DNA from: CAVPGH01 sp046726955
Lineage (GTDB): Bacteria; Acidobacteriota; Vicinamibacteria; Fen-336
Reading direction: 5' to 3'
NCBI GenBank assembly: GCA_046726955.1
Contig: JBKPBQ010000417.1
Span: 1 to 8,447 of the forward strand
DNA: 8,447 nucleotides
Shown: one piece after another, positions 7,019-8,447 of the stretch
How the letters are laid out: each line of letters starts with the position of its first letter
Numbering within the stretch: position 1 is the stretch's first letter
The notes under the pieces: model-generated
Told to the model about the DNA's origin: nothing
The model's database searches: none
The model's input: the letters and a program-made list of their open reading frames with translations, nothing else
Position numbers and translations under genes: made by a program

Positions 7019-8447
7019 CGACGGCCGCTCCGGCCGCGCGCACCGTCCGCGCGCCGCGAGGGACGACTCTCTCCTGCCGCTCCTGGCAGCAGGAGGCGGC
7101 GCTGCGGATGCTCATGAACAACCTCGACCCCGAGGTCGCCGAGCGCCCGCAGGACCTCGTGGTCTACGGCGGCATCGGCAAGGCGGCGCGCAACTGGGAG
7201 TGCTTCGACGCGATCGTCCGGTCCCTGAAGGAGCTCGGGAACGACGAGACGCTGCTCGTGCAGTCGGGCAAGCCGGTCGGGATCTTCAAGACACACGCCG
7301 AGGCCCCGCGCGTGCTCATCTCGAACTCGATGCTCGTGCCGGCCTGGGCCAACTGGGACCACTTCTACGAGCTCGACCGCAAGGGCCTGATGATGTACGG
7401 CCAGATGACGGCGGGCTCCTGGATCTACATCGGCACCCAGGGCATCCTGCAAGGCACGTACGAGACGTTCGCGGAAGCGGCGCGGCAGCACTTCGGCGGC
7501 TCCCTCAAGGGCCGGCTCGTCGTCACCGCAGGCCTCGGCGGGATGGGCGGGGCCCAGCCCCTCGCCGCGACCATGAACGAGGGCGTGCTCATTGCGGCGG
7601 AGGTGGACCGGCACCGCATCGAGCGCCGTCTGGAGGCGCGCTACCTCGACGTGATGACGGACAGCCTCGACGACGCGGTGGCGCAGGCGCGGAACGCCCA
7701 GGCCGCGGGCCGGCCGCTCTCCGTCGGCCTCCTCGGCAACGCGGCCGACGTGCTCCCCGCGCTGCTGCGCGGCGGCGTCGTCCCCGACCTCGTCACCGAC
7801 CAGACGAGCGCCCACGATCCGCTGAACGGCTACGTCCCCAACGGCATGGACTACGCGGCCGCTTTGCGCCTGCGGGAGAGCGATCCCGCCCGCTACATGG
7901 CCGAGGCCCGGCGGACCATGGGCGAGCACGTCCGCGCCATGCTCGACTTCAAGAAGCACGGATCAGTCGTCTTCGACTACGGCAACAACATCCGCGCGGA
8001 GGCCCAGAAGGTCGGCGTCGCCGACGCCTTCGACTTCCCCGGCTTCGTGCCCGCGTTCATCCGCCCGCTCTTCTGCGAAGGCAAGGGGCCGTTCCGCTGG
8101 GCGGTCCTGTCCGGGGATCCGCGCGATCTCGCCGCGACCGACGATGCCGTGCTCCGGACGTTCCCGGACGACAAGCCGCTCCACCGCTGGATCACGATGG
8201 CGCGCGAGCGCGTCAAGTCGCTGGGCCTGCCGGCCCGGATCTGCTGGCTCGGCTACGGCGAGCGGGCGAAGATGGGGCTCGTCTTCAACGACCTCGTGCG
8301 CACGGGCGCCGTCTCCGCCCCCATCGTCATCGGACGCGACCACCTCGACGCGGGCAGCGTCGCTTCCCCCAACCGCGAGACGGAGGCCATGAAGGACGGC
8401 TCGGACGCGGTGGCCGACTGGCCGATCCTGAACGCGCTCTTGAACGC
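7015..8447 (+). CDS. hutU: Urocanate hydratase, 3' end cut by window
   Basis: HutU hydrates urocanate to imidazolonepropionate using tightly bound NAD+ as an electrophile, the second step of histidine degradation, as a cytoplasmic homodimer. 477 codons are visible; the family is about 550-560 residues, so some 75-80 C-terminal residues lie beyond the edge. Motifs seen are YGGIGKAARNWE from Y51, GLMMYGQMTAGSWIYIGTQG, the NAD-binding GLGGMGGAQP from G173, DQTSAHDP from D262, FDYGNN from F320, and RICWLGYGER with the active-site cysteine at residue 410, the number known from Pseudomonas putida urocanase. The GTG at 7015 overlaps the preceding stop as GTGA, a common coupling arrangement. An in-frame GTG at 7006 is possible, but neither has a clear ribosome site. 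It is the third gene of the hut operon. Confidence 0.97.
   Translation, partial: MTTAAPAARTVRAPRGTTLSCRSWQQEAALRMLMNNLDPEVAERPQDLVVYGGIGKAARNWECFDAIVRSLKELGNDETLLVQSGKPVGIFKTHAEAPRVLISNSMLVPAWANWDHFYELDRKGLMMYGQMTAGSWIYIGTQGILQGTYETFAEAARQHFGGSLKGRLVVTAGLGGMGGAQPLAATMNEGVLIAAEVDRHRIERRLEARYLDVMTDSLDDAVAQARNAQAAGRPLSVGLLGNAADVLPALLRGGVVPDLVTDQTSAHDPLNGYVPNGMDYAAALRLRESDPARYMAEARRTMGEHVRAMLDFKKHGSVVFDYGNNIRAEAQKVGVADAFDFPGFVPAFIRPLFCEGKGPFRWAVLSGDPRDLAATDDAVLRTFPDDKPLHRWITMARERVKSLGLPARICWLGYGERAKMGLVFNDLVRTGAVSAPIVIGRDHLDAGSVASPNRETEAMKDGSDAVADWPILNALLN

Overview
The window is a stretch of very GC-rich bacterial chromosome, by eye around 70% G+C, with strong G/C bias at third codon positions. 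That bias creates long spurious reading frames opposite or beside nearly every real gene. All recognisable genes are core metabolism or common housekeeping families. I see no phage, transposon, CRISPR or plasmid signature. The taxon cannot be fixed from this sequence. A high-GC Gram-negative-type lineage such as Acidobacteriota, Myxococcota or a related uncultured phylum fits the gene mix, but this is inference.

Left part (1-2673), minus strand: an MsbA/LmrA-type ABC exporter with fused membrane and ATPase domains runs off the left edge. Upstream of it, and separated by a strong hairpin, is a small uncharacterised protein with an N-terminal cysteine cluster (zinc-ribbon-like) and a histidine/asparagine/glycine repeat tail. 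The 279 bases between this gene and lemA hold divergent control signals, including a short perfect dyad.

Middle part (2674-5054): a LemA-family membrane protein on the plus strand converges on a minus-strand tRNA-Lys(TTT), only 8 bases from its 3' end. The tRNA follows purA (adenylosuccinate synthetase), which follows a small CxxCxxCC (YkgJ-type) protein. These three lie in the same direction and probably form one transcription unit read leftward from a promoter near 5094-5122.

Right part (5161-8447), plus strand: a histidine-utilisation operon. hutH (histidine ammonia-lyase) is followed by a 102-residue two-helix membrane protein of unknown function. That gene overlaps the start of hutU (urocanate hydratase) by four bases. 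hutU is cut by the right edge. HutH converts histidine to urocanate plus ammonia and HutU hydrates urocanate to imidazolonepropionate; hutI and the later steps presumably lie beyond the window. The hut operon and the purA unit are transcribed divergently from a region of about 106 bases.

No clearly new multi-gene system is visible. The two items most worth following up are the unknown membrane protein embedded between hutH and hutU, and the cysteine-cluster protein with its GNGH repeat tail.
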